Source: an uncultured Lachnospiraceae bacterium
Lineage (GTDB): Bacteria; Bacillota; Clostridia; Lachnospirales; Lachnospiraceae
Length of the DNA: 64,000 nucleotides
Reading direction: 5' to 3'
Assembly (NCBI GenBank): GCA_900315505.1
Contig: OMZG01000005.1
Span: 1-64,000 of the forward strand
Below, in pieces: positions 15,039 through 24,642 of the stretch; the first letter of the stretch is position 1; every line of letters starts with the position of its first letter. The notes under the pieces are model-generated. The model searched no databases and was not told the DNA's origin. It saw nothing but the letters and a program-made list of their open reading frames with translations. The translations under genes were made by a program, and so were the position numbers.

Positions 15039-16550
15039 TCACAACATCGATTCAGTGAAAAGCAAATCTTTTCGACTTATCATCTCATCTAATCGATCAA
15101 TATACGTCCTGATATCCTTGACATTCTCGCATCTGCTGATCTGCCAGCCGCCGTTTCCGTCAGGGCGGACCCTCTTCGATGCAGCCCCGGCTCCGATTGC
15201 CACGATGTCCTCACGCTCTTCCATGATGAGCACATTGTAAATGCCATCCCTGCCAGGCTTCGACATGCCGACATTCTCGAGATTGCCGGCCATATTTTTC
15301 TGACGATAGAGATAGTACGGATGCATATCCATGTCACGGCCGGTCTGCAGTGCCTCATCCATTATCGCAGTCGAATTGACAAAATCCAGATTCTCATACT
15401 TGTCCCACTCGAGTCTGAGTCGGGCAGCGGTCTTGAGCGCCAGCGAATGAACTGTCAGATTGTCCGGATCAAGCCTCTTCATCTCTGAGAGAGTATGCTC
15501 AATATCCTCCACGCCCTCGCCCGGCAGGCCAAGGATCATGTCCATATTTACGCAGGAAAAATCATATTTTCTGGCCAGCTCATATGCTCTGACCGTATCC
15601 TCCACGGTATGACGTCTCCCGATCAGGTCGAGCGTCCTCTGGTTCATCGTCTGCGGATTCACAGAAATCCTTGTGACACCGTGTGCCTTCATCACGTACA
15701 GCTTCTCAGCCGTGATCGAATCCGGCCTGCCGGCCTCTACCGTGTATTCCGCCAGATGCGACAGGTCGAGCTTTTTCTCAATATATGAAAAAATATCATC
15801 CAGCTGCCCCGCTTCAAGCGTGGTCGGCGTGCCGCCTCCGAAATAGATGCAGTCCAACCGCCTGTTCCTGAACCGCTCTGCAACGAAGTCTATCTCCCGC
15901 TTCAGCGAGGCTATATACGGCTCCACCAGATTCCTGCACGAGTCTATCCTGTGCGAGGAAAAGGAGCAGTACAGGCAGATCGACGGGCAGAACAGAATCC
16001 CGATATACAGGCAGTATCCATCGGTCTGCAGACTATACCTGGGATTCTGGTCCGTAGTCTGCGGGAACTGCGACAGAATGGCATGCTCCGCCTTTGCGAT
16101 CTCTATGCTCTCATTTATCTTCTCATCAGAGGCCAAATATTTCTCCCGGTAAAATGTGCGTATCTCATCTGCACTCTTCCCCTCGGAAACCATTGCGAGT
16201 GCTTCCTTGGTAGGGCGGATACCTGTGGTGGAACCCCATGGAAGCGAGCGACCAGTGCCTTCAGAGACAATCCTGTATATGGTGCGCTTCAGATCATTTT
16301 TCTCAGTATTACACTGATACTCAAGGTCTCCAAATACCACAGTAGTCTTCTCTTCACCAAAGTCGAGAGACAGCTCCGCTACAGGCTTCTGTGACTGGCG
16401 TTCCTGCTTTTCCTCTGTACTCTCCCTGCCAAGCAGTTCCCCGTTCAGATAGACAAGAAGTCTTGCTTTAGGAAAAAACGATCTGAACAGCGGCCCGGTC
16501 TCGCTGTCAGCAAATCTGCTATTTTCATCTAACCTGATAATATCTCTCAC
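15039..16550 (-). CDS. hemZ: HemZ-type radical SAM coproporphyrinogen dehydrogenase
   Basis: The protein has 503 residues. The radical SAM cluster motif is CPSICLYCSF near residue 192, followed by HemN-type signatures YFGGGTPTT and RISVNPQTMN. A 160-residue N-terminal extension before the motif is typical of HemZ rather than HemN. The family is credited with oxygen-independent coproporphyrinogen III oxidation, though not every HemZ has been shown to do this. It lies downstream of rsh and an MBL hydrolase gene. Confidence 0.9.
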   Translation of the reverse strand: MRDIIRLDENSRFADSETGPLFRSFFPKARLLVYLNGELLGRESTEEKQERQSQKPVAELSLDFGEEKTTVVFGDLEYQCNTEKNDLKRTIYRIVSEGTGRSLPWGSTTGIRPTKEALAMVSEGKSADEIRTFYREKYLASDEKINESIEIAKAEHAILSQFPQTTDQNPRYSLQTDGYCLYIGILFCPSICLYCSFSSHRIDSCRNLVEPYIASLKREIDFVAERFRNRRLDCIYFGGGTPTTLEAGQLDDIFSYIEKKLDLSHLAEYTVEAGRPDSITAEKLYVMKAHGVTRISVNPQTMNQRTLDLIGRRHTVEDTVRAYELARKYDFSCVNMDMILGLPGEGVEDIEHTLSEMKRLDPDNLTVHSLALKTAARLRLEWDKYENLDFVNSTAIMDEALQTGRDMDMHPYYLYRQKNMAGNLENVGMSKPGRDGIYNVLIMEEREDIVAIGAGAASKRVRPDGNGGWQISRCENVKDIRTYIDRLDEMISRKDLLFTESML

Positions 16551-16555
16551 AACTA

Positions 16556-16612
16556 AAAGCTTTCAACTTTCAACTACAACTATCAACTTCGAACCTGGAA
16601 CTTATGACTCAG
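16556..16612. repeat. Decayed GAACT-type repeat, MBL-hemZ gap
   Basis: Short units such as TCAACTTTCAACTACAACT and GAACCTGGAACTTATGACTC recur in this gap, like the palindromes at 4524 and 11770 but with little remaining fold. Confidence 0.35.
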
Positions 16613-17256
16613 AACTGTGCATATGGATTATTCACTTTTTCAAATCCTATCGTAGTCTCGGACTCATGTCCCGGAAATACGGTCACATCATCAGGCAGCA
16701 CGAGAAGCCTGTCCCTGATTGAATGAATGATTGCAGACGTAGATGAACCCTCGAAGTCCGTCCTGCCAGCGCTGCCATAGAAGAGTGTATCTCCCGAGAA
16801 AAGAATCTTCTGATCAGGGAAATAATACGAGCATCCGCCCGGCGTATGGCCCGGGCACGGGATTACCTGGAAGGTAAAGCCTGCGATCGTCCTCTTCTCA
16901 TCAGGCTCGAAGGTATCTGTGATAAGGCCCGAATAGTCCTGCATATCCCGCCCCATGAAGCCTGAGCGGTTGATCATCGGATCCTTTAGCGTCGCCATCT
17001 CATCCTTCATGATATAGACGGGGAAGGTGATATTTTTTTCTTTAAAAAATGAAACGAGGTCCTTCACTCCGCCTACATGATCGAAGTGGCCGTGCGTAAG
17101 AAGCACAGCCACCGGAGTAACCCCGTTTTTCTCTAATTCCTGACCGATCCTCGTGCCAGAAGCACCCGGATCTATTACTATTCCTTCATTGTCGTCAGAG
17201 ACAAGCACATAGCAGTTCGTAGCTATCGGTCCCACGACGTAATGCAGCATTTTCAT
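16609..17256 (-). CDS. MBL-fold metallo-hydrolase, glyoxalase II-like
   Basis: The 215-residue protein has the metallo-beta-lactamase signature THGHFDHVGG near residue 56, a further metal His in PCPGHTPGG, and GDTLFYGSAGRTDF near 155, typical of the small Gram-positive YqgX-type proteins. Hydrolysis of a thioester or similar bond is likely, the substrate unknown. It starts one base after the rsh stop codon, so the two are translationally linked. Confidence 0.88.
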   Translation of the reverse strand: MKMLHYVVGPIATNCYVLVSDDNEGIVIDPGASGTRIGQELEKNGVTPVAVLLTHGHFDHVGGVKDLVSFFKEKNITFPVYIMKDEMATLKDPMINRSGFMGRDMQDYSGLITDTFEPDEKRTIAGFTFQVIPCPGHTPGGCSYYFPDQKILFSGDTLFYGSAGRTDFEGSSTSAIIHSIRDRLLVLPDDVTVFPGHESETTIGFEKVNNPYAQF

Positions 17257-17257
17257 T

Positions 17258-19588
17258 TCATGCCCTTTCTATATCTACGACAGAATCTATCTGTCTGATC
17301 TTCGTGCTGATGTCTGCAAGCTCATCACGGTTCTTCACGAGGAAGCTCACATCGATGGTAGCCATGCCCTGCCTGCTCGTCTTCGAATGCATCGAGCGGA
17401 TATCGATCTCGCTCTCAGTGAATACCTTGCTGATGTCGACCAGCAGTCCGGTACGGTTGTGGCCGTATATATGGATCTCCGCGAGGAAATTTTCCTTTTC
17501 CTTGTCCTCAAGAACCTCAGGCTGCCATTCAGCCTCAATGAGCCTGTCCTTATCCGACTCAGGCATATTGACAATATTGATACAGTCGGTCCTGTGGATG
17601 GACACGCCTCTCCCGCGGGTCACAAATCCCACGATCTCATCACCCGGCACAGGATTGCAGCACTTCGAGAAACGCACTGACACATCATAGAGCCCCTTCA
17701 CTATGATGCCACTCTTAGACTTCTTCGCCTTCGCTGCGACCTGCGGGTGATCCTTGTCGACAGGCGCGTCTGGATTATTCGCAGCAAGCACATCCTCATC
17801 CGTCACCACGAGAGGATTGTCCTTGCGGTAATTCTCCTCCATCTTGTTGATGACAGCGCCTTCCTTGAGGCTGCCCTGGCCGACAGCGGCGAGCACGGAA
17901 TTCCAGTCATGGAAGCCGTAGCGGCGCATGACCTTCTCCTGATACTTCGGCTTATTGATAGTACCGAAGTCAATGCCCTTGTTCTTCGCATTCTCGCTCA
18001 GAAGCTCCTGACCCTTCTGGATATTCTCATCCTTAGTGATCGAGCGGAACCACTGGTTGATCTTGTTCTTGGCCTGGGCAGAGGCCACGATATTCAGCCA
18101 GTCACGGCTAGGCCCCTTGGAATTCTGTGAGGTGATGATCTCAACACGGTCGCCGTTCTTTATCCTGTAATCAATAGGGACGAGCTTGCCATTGACCTTG
18201 GCTCCTATCATCTTATTTCCGACAGCGGAATGAATGCTGTAGGCGAAGTCGATTGGCGTGGAGCCGCTTGGCAGGTTCTTTACATCGCCTGACGGGGTGA
18301 AGCAGAATACCGTATCAGAGAAGAGGTTCAGATCATTCTTGAGCAGTGACACGAACTCCTTGTTGTCGCTCATGTCCCTCTGCCACTCGAGGATCTGGCG
18401 CAGCCAGCTGAGCTTTGCCTCCTCACGGTTGATCGTGGCACCTTCGCCGCTCTCCTTGTACTTCCAGTGGGCAGCGATACCGTACTCAGAAGTACGGTGC
18501 ATCTCGTATGTACGGATCTGTATCTCAAAAGGCGTGCCGTTCGGACCGATGAGCGTCGTATGAAGCGACTGATACATATTCGGCTTCGGCATCGCTATAT
18601 AGTCCTTGAATCTGCCCGGGATCGGGGTGTAATTCTCATGGATCACGCCGAGAGCCGCATAGCAGTCCTTGACGTCATTAACAATGATCCTGATCGCGAA
18701 GAGATCGTATATCTGGTCAAGCGTCTTGTGCTGGTTCACCATTTTCTTGTATATAGAGAAAAAGTGCTTCGCACGTCCCTCTACCGTGGCAGGAATCCCG
18801 GCATGCTCCATGTGCTGCTTGACCTCCTTCACGAGGCTCTGGACATAGGCATCCCTCTCGGTCTTCCGCTGGGCGATCTGCTCCACGAGATTGTAATACG
18901 CTTCAGGCTCAAGGTACTTGAGGGCCAGGTCATCAAGCTCTATCTTGATGCGGGAGATACCAAGCCTCTGGGCGAGTGGAGCGTAGATCTCCATCGTCTC
19001 ACGGGCCTTCTCCTTCTGCTTCTCCGACGTCATGTACTTCAGGGTGCGCATATTGTGCAGGCGGTCGGCAAGCTTGATGATGATGACCCTGATATCCTTC
19101 GCCATTGCAAGAAACATCTTCCTCAGGTTCTCAGCCTGCACCTCTACCTTGTCCGCATCGAGAGGCACCTGGCCCAGCTTAGTGACGCCATCCACCAGTT
19201 CTGCGACCTCTTCTGAGAACTGGTCTGCTATCTGCTCGCGGGTCATGGAGGTATCCTCGACCACATCGTGCAGCAGACCTGCGGCTATGGTCTCCTTATC
19301 CATCTCGAGATCTGCGAGAATGATCGCCACCGACAGAGGATGGATGATGTACGGCTCGCCGGACTTACGCTTCTGGTCCTTGTGAGCCTCATTTGCTACC
19401 TTATATGCCTTCTCAATTATGGAAATATCGCCATTCGGATGATATCTGCGGACCTTCGCAATGAGCTCCTTATACAGCTCCTCAGGGTCCTCAAAATCAT
19501 GAGTGGACACAACACTTCGGTTCGGCTTCGAGATCTTCTCTTCCAGCTGTTCGAAATCCTTTGATGTCACATCTGAAATATCTGGCAT
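17258..19588 (-). CDS. relA: Bifunctional (p)ppGpp synthetase/hydrolase (Rsh)
   Basis: The 776-residue protein makes and degrades the stringent-response alarmone. In order it has an HD hydrolase domain (about 45-200, with GLLHDVVEDT), a synthetase domain (about 240-370, with YQSLHTT), a TGS domain (about 395-460), a conserved Cys-His zinc-finger segment (SVRFSKCCNPVPGD) and a C-terminal ACT domain (about 700-776). I chose the ATG at 19588, eight bases after AAAGGAG. An upstream GTG overlaps that site. An intact HD motif points to the bifunctional type, often called relA or rel in Firmicutes. Confidence 0.95.
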   Translation of the reverse strand: MPDISDVTSKDFEQLEEKISKPNRSVVSTHDFEDPEELYKELIAKVRRYHPNGDISIIEKAYKVANEAHKDQKRKSGEPYIIHPLSVAIILADLEMDKETIAAGLLHDVVEDTSMTREQIADQFSEEVAELVDGVTKLGQVPLDADKVEVQAENLRKMFLAMAKDIRVIIIKLADRLHNMRTLKYMTSEKQKEKARETMEIYAPLAQRLGISRIKIELDDLALKYLEPEAYYNLVEQIAQRKTERDAYVQSLVKEVKQHMEHAGIPATVEGRAKHFFSIYKKMVNQHKTLDQIYDLFAIRIIVNDVKDCYAALGVIHENYTPIPGRFKDYIAMPKPNMYQSLHTTLIGPNGTPFEIQIRTYEMHRTSEYGIAAHWKYKESGEGATINREEAKLSWLRQILEWQRDMSDNKEFVSLLKNDLNLFSDTVFCFTPSGDVKNLPSGSTPIDFAYSIHSAVGNKMIGAKVNGKLVPIDYRIKNGDRVEIITSQNSKGPSRDWLNIVASAQAKNKINQWFRSITKDENIQKGQELLSENAKNKGIDFGTINKPKYQEKVMRRYGFHDWNSVLAAVGQGSLKEGAVINKMEENYRKDNPLVVTDEDVLAANNPDAPVDKDHPQVAAKAKKSKSGIIVKGLYDVSVRFSKCCNPVPGDEIVGFVTRGRGVSIHRTDCINIVNMPESDKDRLIEAEWQPEVLEDKEKENFLAEIHIYGHNRTGLLVDISKVFTESEIDIRSMHSKTSRQGMATIDVSFLVKNRDELADISTKIRQIDSVVDIERA

Positions 19589-19631
19589 TATGACCACTCC
19601 TTTCCTTATTTTTCAAGATATCGTAAACCTC

Positions 19632-19660
19632 ATTATATAATTTTAGTTCCGCAAAATCAA
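19632..19660 (-). promoter_or_regulatory. Promoter of the rsh operon
   Basis: On the minus strand TTGATT (19655-19660) and TATAAT (19632-19637) are separated by 17 bases. Confidence 0.7.
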
Positions 19661-19748
19661 CACCCGCAGTATGTGGTAAAATCTTAATATTTTTAATGCA
19701 ATTGTAACATGTTTGTGATATTATAGGATTCATTCGGAGGGTTCACAG

Positions 19749-20495
19749 ATGACCAAAGGGATAAAGCTTTTCCTTCTGGTGCTGTTCACGGCGATAGTCG
19801 CCGGCGGCGTGGGATTTCTCGCGTATGAGGTTCACAGCCAGGTGAGTACAGCACGCACGGAGGATTCTGAAGAGAATAATAATACAAAGACTTCCGACAG
19901 CTCTCTGTCTGATAATGCACAGGCCACCGCCGGGACAGATGACCAGGACACCGGATATATCCTGATCGGCGACAGCCGTTTCGTTGGCATGGACCAGGCC
20001 TGTGAGATCACTGACAATGCCACGAACCACGAGTATGTGGTCGCCAAGGTCGGAGAGGGCTATCAATGGTTTGTAAATACAGCACTCACCGAGGCTCGGG
20101 ATATAGTAAGGACCCATACCTGGATCTCCAGATGGAAATATGTGATCTGCCTGGGGGTTAATGATCTATGGGATTTCGAAAAGTATAAGGATGAGTATCT
20201 GACCCTGAAGAGCGATCATGACCTGATCCTCGTATCTGTAGGGCCTACAGGGCCTTCGTCCACTGTATCAAATGACGATGTGACCGTATTCAACCAGCAG
20301 CTGCGGAACTTCTGTGATGAGAATGATATTCCGTATATAGATTACAATACGACTATCACCGGGGAGGGCTTCACGACCCAGGACGGCCTGCATTATACGA
20401 ATACCATTTATAAGAGAATATATGAGATAATCGAGGAGGGAATGCGCGGACATGGCACCACAGCCACCGTCAGTCCTTCGCCTCGATCAGAATGA
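19749..20495 (+). CDS. Membrane-anchored SGNH/GDSL-type hydrolase
   Basis: This 248-residue protein has an N-terminal membrane anchor or uncleaved signal (about 5-27) and a polar linker rich in Asn, Thr and Asp. An SGNH domain follows, with block I in IGDSRFVGM near residue 74, the Asn of CLGVND near 137 and the catalytic Asp/His pair in DGLHYT near 220. The family deacylates carbohydrates or lipids, here outside the membrane. GGAGGG precedes the ATG by seven bases. It is divergent from rsh, and its last 26 bases overlap the end of thiN. Confidence 0.8.
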   Translation: MTKGIKLFLLVLFTAIVAGGVGFLAYEVHSQVSTARTEDSEENNNTKTSDSSLSDNAQATAGTDDQDTGYILIGDSRFVGMDQACEITDNATNHEYVVAKVGEGYQWFVNTALTEARDIVRTHTWISRWKYVICLGVNDLWDFEKYKDEYLTLKSDHDLILVSVGPTGPSSTVSNDDVTVFNQQLRNFCDENDIPYIDYNTTITGEGFTTQDGLHYTNTIYKRIYEIIEEGMRGHGTTATVSPSPRSE

Positions 20496-21138
20496 GCATT
20501 CCTTTTCCTACGGAGAATGAAGCCATCGGCGATGTGATCTCATTGCTGATGGTCAGAGTGAAATAATATTTCCCATCCCCTACTATAGCATTATCGAGCG
20601 GGTAATACACGCCTGTAGCTCTCACGCCCTCGCATCTTCCGAATACGGGCAGGAGTGATACATAGCTCCCGTACTGCTCGCACTTCTTGATGACGACTGT
20701 CTCGCCGCCTCTGATGAGTCTGATGCGATTATTACGGTCCACGATGTAGCAGTGTCTGTCATGGCGGGCTGCAAGCCGCAGGAGACTCAGGTTCCCTATC
20801 ACATGATCAAGCCTCGTGCCCGTAGCGCCGAGCAGATAAATATCCCCCTCTACCGTATTCTCCAGCACATAGTCAAATGCCGCCTCGAGATCCGAATCAT
20901 CCTTTACCGGGTCCAGGCGGATCAGCTTCACGCCCTTTTCCTCAATTGAATCGAGCAGATTCCTCGTGCCGGTCGAGACCGAATCGAAGTCACCGATAGC
21001 CACATCCGGCTTTCTGTGAATCAGCCGGCAGTAGTCAAGTCCTCTGTCCGCAGCTATCAGCAGACACTCTTCATTTCCAATAACACTGTTTGCGACATCT
21101 GCGTCAAGGCTTCCGCCGCCTATGATCACGGTCTTCAT
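20470..21138 (-). CDS. thiN: Thiamine pyrophosphokinase
   Basis: The 222-residue protein transfers pyrophosphate from ATP to thiamine to give ThDP. It has AADRGLDYC near residue 33, the metal-binding GDFDSVS near 54, KDDSDLEAA near 81 and GATGTRLDHVIGNL near 105, all family signatures. It ends a long operon. Its start codon touches the rpe stop codon. Confidence 0.94.
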   Translation of the reverse strand: MKTVIIGGGSLDADVANSVIGNEECLLIAADRGLDYCRLIHRKPDVAIGDFDSVSTGTRNLLDSIEEKGVKLIRLDPVKDDSDLEAAFDYVLENTVEGDIYLLGATGTRLDHVIGNLSLLRLAARHDRHCYIVDRNNRIRLIRGGETVVIKKCEQYGSYVSLLPVFGRCEGVRATGVYYPLDNAIVGDGKYYFTLTISNEITSPMASFSVGKGMLILIEAKD

Positions 21139-21788
21139 TACTCGAGTATCTCCCGGAACCTCGTTGTATTTTCCTCAATATCTCCATCGAACAGACAGCT
21201 TCCCGACACCAGGATATTCGCGCCTGCGTCAAGGATATATCCCGCGTTGTCGAAATTCACTCCGCCATCCACCTCGATATCAAATGAATTCTTCGAATTG
21301 TCTGAGATTTCCTTCAGCTTACGGACCTTGTCTATCGTGTACGGGATCATCTTCTGTCCGCCGAAGCCCGGATTCACGAGCATCACGAGCACCATATCCA
21401 CCTGATCGAGAATACAGCTGAGTGCCGTGACCGGAGTCGCAGGACATATAGCTACCCCCGCCATCGCTCCCACTTCCTTGATCTTCTGGATAGTCGCATC
21501 GAGATGCTTACACGCCTCTGCATGCACAGTGATGATGTCACCGCCTGCTGCAGCGACCGGCTCCACATACCGTAACGGATCCTCAACCATCATATGCACA
21601 TCGAGGATTCTGTCCGTAATCCCTCTCATGGCCTTCACCACCGGGATGCCGAATGATATATTCGGCACGAACATCCCGTCCATGATGTCTATATGAAAAT
21701 AGTCCGCTCCCGCCTTATCGAGCAGACGGACCTGTTCGCCCAGACGTGTCAGGTCAGCTGATAATATGGACGGTGACAGACAATTCAT
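21138..21788 (-). CDS. rpe: Ribulose-phosphate 3-epimerase
   Basis: The 216-residue TIM-barrel enzyme interconverts ribulose 5-phosphate and xylulose 5-phosphate. LSPSILSADL, HIDIMDGMFVPNISFG, HMMVEDP, MLVNPGFGGQK and EVDGGVN carry the metal and catalytic residues. It overlaps rsgA by four bases. Confidence 0.96.
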   Translation of the reverse strand: MNCLSPSILSADLTRLGEQVRLLDKAGADYFHIDIMDGMFVPNISFGIPVVKAMRGITDRILDVHMMVEDPLRYVEPVAAAGGDIITVHAEACKHLDATIQKIKEVGAMAGVAICPATPVTALSCILDQVDMVLVMLVNPGFGGQKMIPYTIDKVRKLKEISDNSKNSFDIEVDGGVNFDNAGYILDAGANILVSGSCLFDGDIEENTTRFREILE

Positions 21789-22675
21789 TGATAGCTCCTT
21801 CTGTTCTTTTCCTTCAGTTCCTCGTACATCCGTACATAATCCTCATACCTCACCTCATTTATCCTGCCATCCTCCACGGCCTCTCTGACCGCACACGATG
21901 GCTCGTGTATATGCACACATCCCCTGAACCGGCATGCGCCATTGTACTCCTCGAATTCAGGAAAATATTCCCGCAGCTCCTCTTCCCTGATGCCCGGCAG
22001 ATTCACCGTGGAAAATCCCGGTGTATCGCACACATACGTCTCATCCGCTATTCGGACAAGCTCCGTATGTCTCGTGGTCTGCCGTCCTCTTCCTGTATGA
22101 GCAGACACATGACTTGTCTCTAATTCTTCCCTTCCGAGAAGCGCATTGAGAAGAGTGGACTTCCCGGCACCCGAAGGACCGGCTACTGTAGCCACATGTC
22201 CCTGGATAGCCTGCTTTACCTCGTCAATGCCCTTTTTCTCCAGGGCCGAGGCAAAAATAATCTCATACCCCGTGCCCCCGTATATCTCCCGTATCTTCGT
22301 AAAGTCCTCATCCGTATTCAGATCAGACTTCTGGAATACGAGCACCGGTGTGAGATGACTATACCCGAGCAGCACCAGGTACCTGTCGATGAGATCAGGA
22401 TTCACATCAGGCGTGTGCACGGAAAAGACGAGCAGCGCCATGTCGCAGTTCGCGACCGGAGGCCTTGAGAGCACGCTTTCTCTAGGGAAAACAGAGAGGA
22501 TCTGTCCCTCTCTGTCCTTCTCATGAGTCACCTCGTATGTCACGCGGTCTCCGACCAGAGGATGCAGATCCTTCTTCCGGAAGACGCCTCTGGCCCGGCA
22601 GGCATATACCGTTCCTGACTCCTCGTCATACACATAGTAGAAGCCCGAGAGAGCCTTGATGATCCTGCCCGTCAT
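21785..22675 (-). CDS. rsgA: Ribosome small-subunit-dependent GTPase A
   Basis: The protein has 296 residues and assists late 30S maturation. It has an N-terminal OB fold (about 1-70) and a circularly permuted GTPase with KSDL before the P-loop GPSGAGKSTLL (about 168-178) and DTPGFSTV. A C-terminal zinc knuckle uses CRFRGCVHIHEPSC. It overlaps prkC by four bases, as usual in Firmicutes. Confidence 0.95.
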   Translation of the reverse strand: MTGRIIKALSGFYYVYDEESGTVYACRARGVFRKKDLHPLVGDRVTYEVTHEKDREGQILSVFPRESVLSRPPVANCDMALLVFSVHTPDVNPDLIDRYLVLLGYSHLTPVLVFQKSDLNTDEDFTKIREIYGGTGYEIIFASALEKKGIDEVKQAIQGHVATVAGPSGAGKSTLLNALLGREELETSHVSAHTGRGRQTTRHTELVRIADETYVCDTPGFSTVNLPGIREEELREYFPEFEEYNGACRFRGCVHIHEPSCAVREAVEDGRINEVRYEDYVRMYEELKEKNRRSYQ

Positions 22676-24642
22676 TCGCTCTTGAATGATACCGCATAGG
22701 ATGAGAGCTCCTCATCCATGCTGCTGTCCGAATAGATGGCGATCGTACCTGTAGCCGTCGTGATACCGCTGGCTGACACATCTGTCGCCTGGCTGATGGT
22801 CCAGTGCCTGATGGCATTGCCCTTAGCATCCCTGAGCACTACATAGTTCGAACTGTAATTGTCAGTATCTGCAGGCTCTACCACATCTGAGAATGAGTAG
22901 GTGGCCTGGCCTGTGGAAATCACCAGATTCACCTTGGCTCCCTTGCTGGCCTTCGATCCCGCCTTAGGATCCTGTGCCATTACCTGACCCTTCTTGTATG
23001 TATCAGAAGGTGCCTCACTGATATCGCCTGCTGCAAAGCCTTCATTCTCGAGAGTGCTCGTAGCGGCCGACTGGCTCTTGCCTACGACATTCGGTATCTC
23101 AACTGACTCAGCGCCTCTGCTGATCGTGATGATGACGGTGTCACCCTCCTTGCCCTTCTCGCCGCCGACAGGAGTCTGGGACATTACATAGCCCTTCTCC
23201 ACATCGTCGCTGTAGGATTCCTTCGTGCTGACCTCGAAGCCTGCTGCCTCAAGCTCGGACTTCGCTTCCGCCTCGGTCTTCCCGGTGACAGAAGGTATCC
23301 CTGTATCACCCTCACCCGAGCAGATAGTGACTACTATCGTAGTGCCCGGATCTACCTTTTCTCCAGCTGCAGGCTCCTGGTTGAGTATCTGTCCCTTGTC
23401 ATAGTCATCAGAAGCTTCCTCTCCGCCCTTTCTGATCTCGAGTCCCTTCTCGGACAGAGCCGCACGGGCCTCCTCGAAGGTCATCTTGTCCAGATCCGGT
23501 ACAGAGATCTGAGTAGTCTGCTCTGTGGAATCGGAATTCGTCCTGCCCTTTCCGAACTTGAAGATGCCGAATACGGAATTCAGCATGAATATGATTATCG
23601 CTACAATAACTACTGCTGCTGCGATTCCCATGATGGTGATTGCCTTGTCCATCTTCGGATTGATAGGGCCCTCATCCTTGTCATCATCCTCATCGTCCTC
23701 TGGCAGAGGATCGTCATTCGCGTGATTTGTCTGCTTCCTTATCTCATCCTCCTCATCCTTCGTGATGACCCTGGTCTTCTCCATATCAGGCTGATTGTCA
23801 GGGATCACGATGAAGTCCTCGTCCGGATGCATGAGCGCCTTCTTCAGATCCACTAAAAGTGCGGATACTGATTCGTATCTCCTCTCAGGACTCTTCATCG
23901 TGCACTTCTGGATGATGCGGCTGACTGCTATCGGCAGACCCGGTGCGTACTGCTCCGGAGGTGTGATAGGTGACTGGATATGCTGGATGGCTATCGCTAC
24001 AGTCGTATCTCCGTCGAACGGTACCCTGCCCGTCACCATTTCATACATCACTATTCCTAATGAATAGATATCGGATGAATATGTGACGAAGCCGTTCCTC
24101 GCCTGCTCCGGGGATATGTAATGCACGCTGCCCATCATATCTGCATGGATGGTATTCGAGGTGGCTGCCCTCGCGATTCCGAAGTCGGTCACCTTTACCT
24201 TTCCATCCTTGGAGATAATAATATTCTGCGGCTTGATGTCCTGATGGACTATGCCCTTATTGTGCGCAGCCTCGATGCCCTTCGCTACCTGGATGGCAAT
24301 GGAGATCGCCTCATTATATCCGAGGCGTCCCTTGGTCGCTATATAGTTCTTCAGAGTGATGCCCTCTACATACTCCATGACTATATAGTACAGGCCGTCC
24401 TCGCTGCCCACATCATATATATTCACGATATTCGGATGCTCCAGCACTGCGGCCGACTGCGCCTCTGCGCGGAACTTCGACACGAAGGTCGAGTCCTGCG
24501 AGAACTCTGCCTTCAGAACCTTTATCGCTACTTCCCTTCCGAGAGAATGATCGAGTGCCTTGTAAACATCGCTCATCCCGCCGGTGCCTATCTTTTCCAG
24601 AATCTCGTATCTGTTTGCTAATATTGTCCCTGTACTCAGCAT
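22672..24642 (-). CDS. prkC: PASTA-domain Ser/Thr protein kinase
   Basis: This 656-residue membrane kinase senses muropeptides or lipid II. The kinase domain (about 10-275) has the glycine loop GTGGMSDVYKA, Lys in VAIKVLKAEF, DFG and the catalytic loop HQDIKPQN. The usual HRD arginine is replaced by Gln. A juxtamembrane acidic region follows, then one membrane helix (about 337-360), three PASTA repeats (about 375-575) and an extra beta-rich domain of about 80 residues at the end. It overlaps prpC by seven bases and would be opposed by that phosphatase. Confidence 0.95.
   Translation of the reverse strand: MLSTGTILANRYEILEKIGTGGMSDVYKALDHSLGREVAIKVLKAEFSQDSTFVSKFRAEAQSAAVLEHPNIVNIYDVGSEDGLYYIVMEYVEGITLKNYIATKGRLGYNEAISIAIQVAKGIEAAHNKGIVHQDIKPQNIIISKDGKVKVTDFGIARAATSNTIHADMMGSVHYISPEQARNGFVTYSSDIYSLGIVMYEMVTGRVPFDGDTTVAIAIQHIQSPITPPEQYAPGLPIAVSRIIQKCTMKSPERRYESVSALLVDLKKALMHPDEDFIVIPDNQPDMEKTRVITKDEEDEIRKQTNHANDDPLPEDDEDDDKDEGPINPKMDKAITIMGIAAAVVIVAIIIFMLNSVFGIFKFGKGRTNSDSTEQTTQISVPDLDKMTFEEARAALSEKGLEIRKGGEEASDDYDKGQILNQEPAAGEKVDPGTTIVVTICSGEGDTGIPSVTGKTEAEAKSELEAAGFEVSTKESYSDDVEKGYVMSQTPVGGEKGKEGDTVIITISRGAESVEIPNVVGKSQSAATSTLENEGFAAGDISEAPSDTYKKGQVMAQDPKAGSKASKGAKVNLVISTGQATYSFSDVVEPADTDNYSSNYVVLRDAKGNAIRHWTISQATDVSASGITTATGTIAIYSDSSMDEELSSYAVSFKSE

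Noticed and set aside
18467..19216. 249-codon plus-strand frame inside rsh
   Set aside because: It is antisense to a region of strong Rsh motifs and has no ribosome site.
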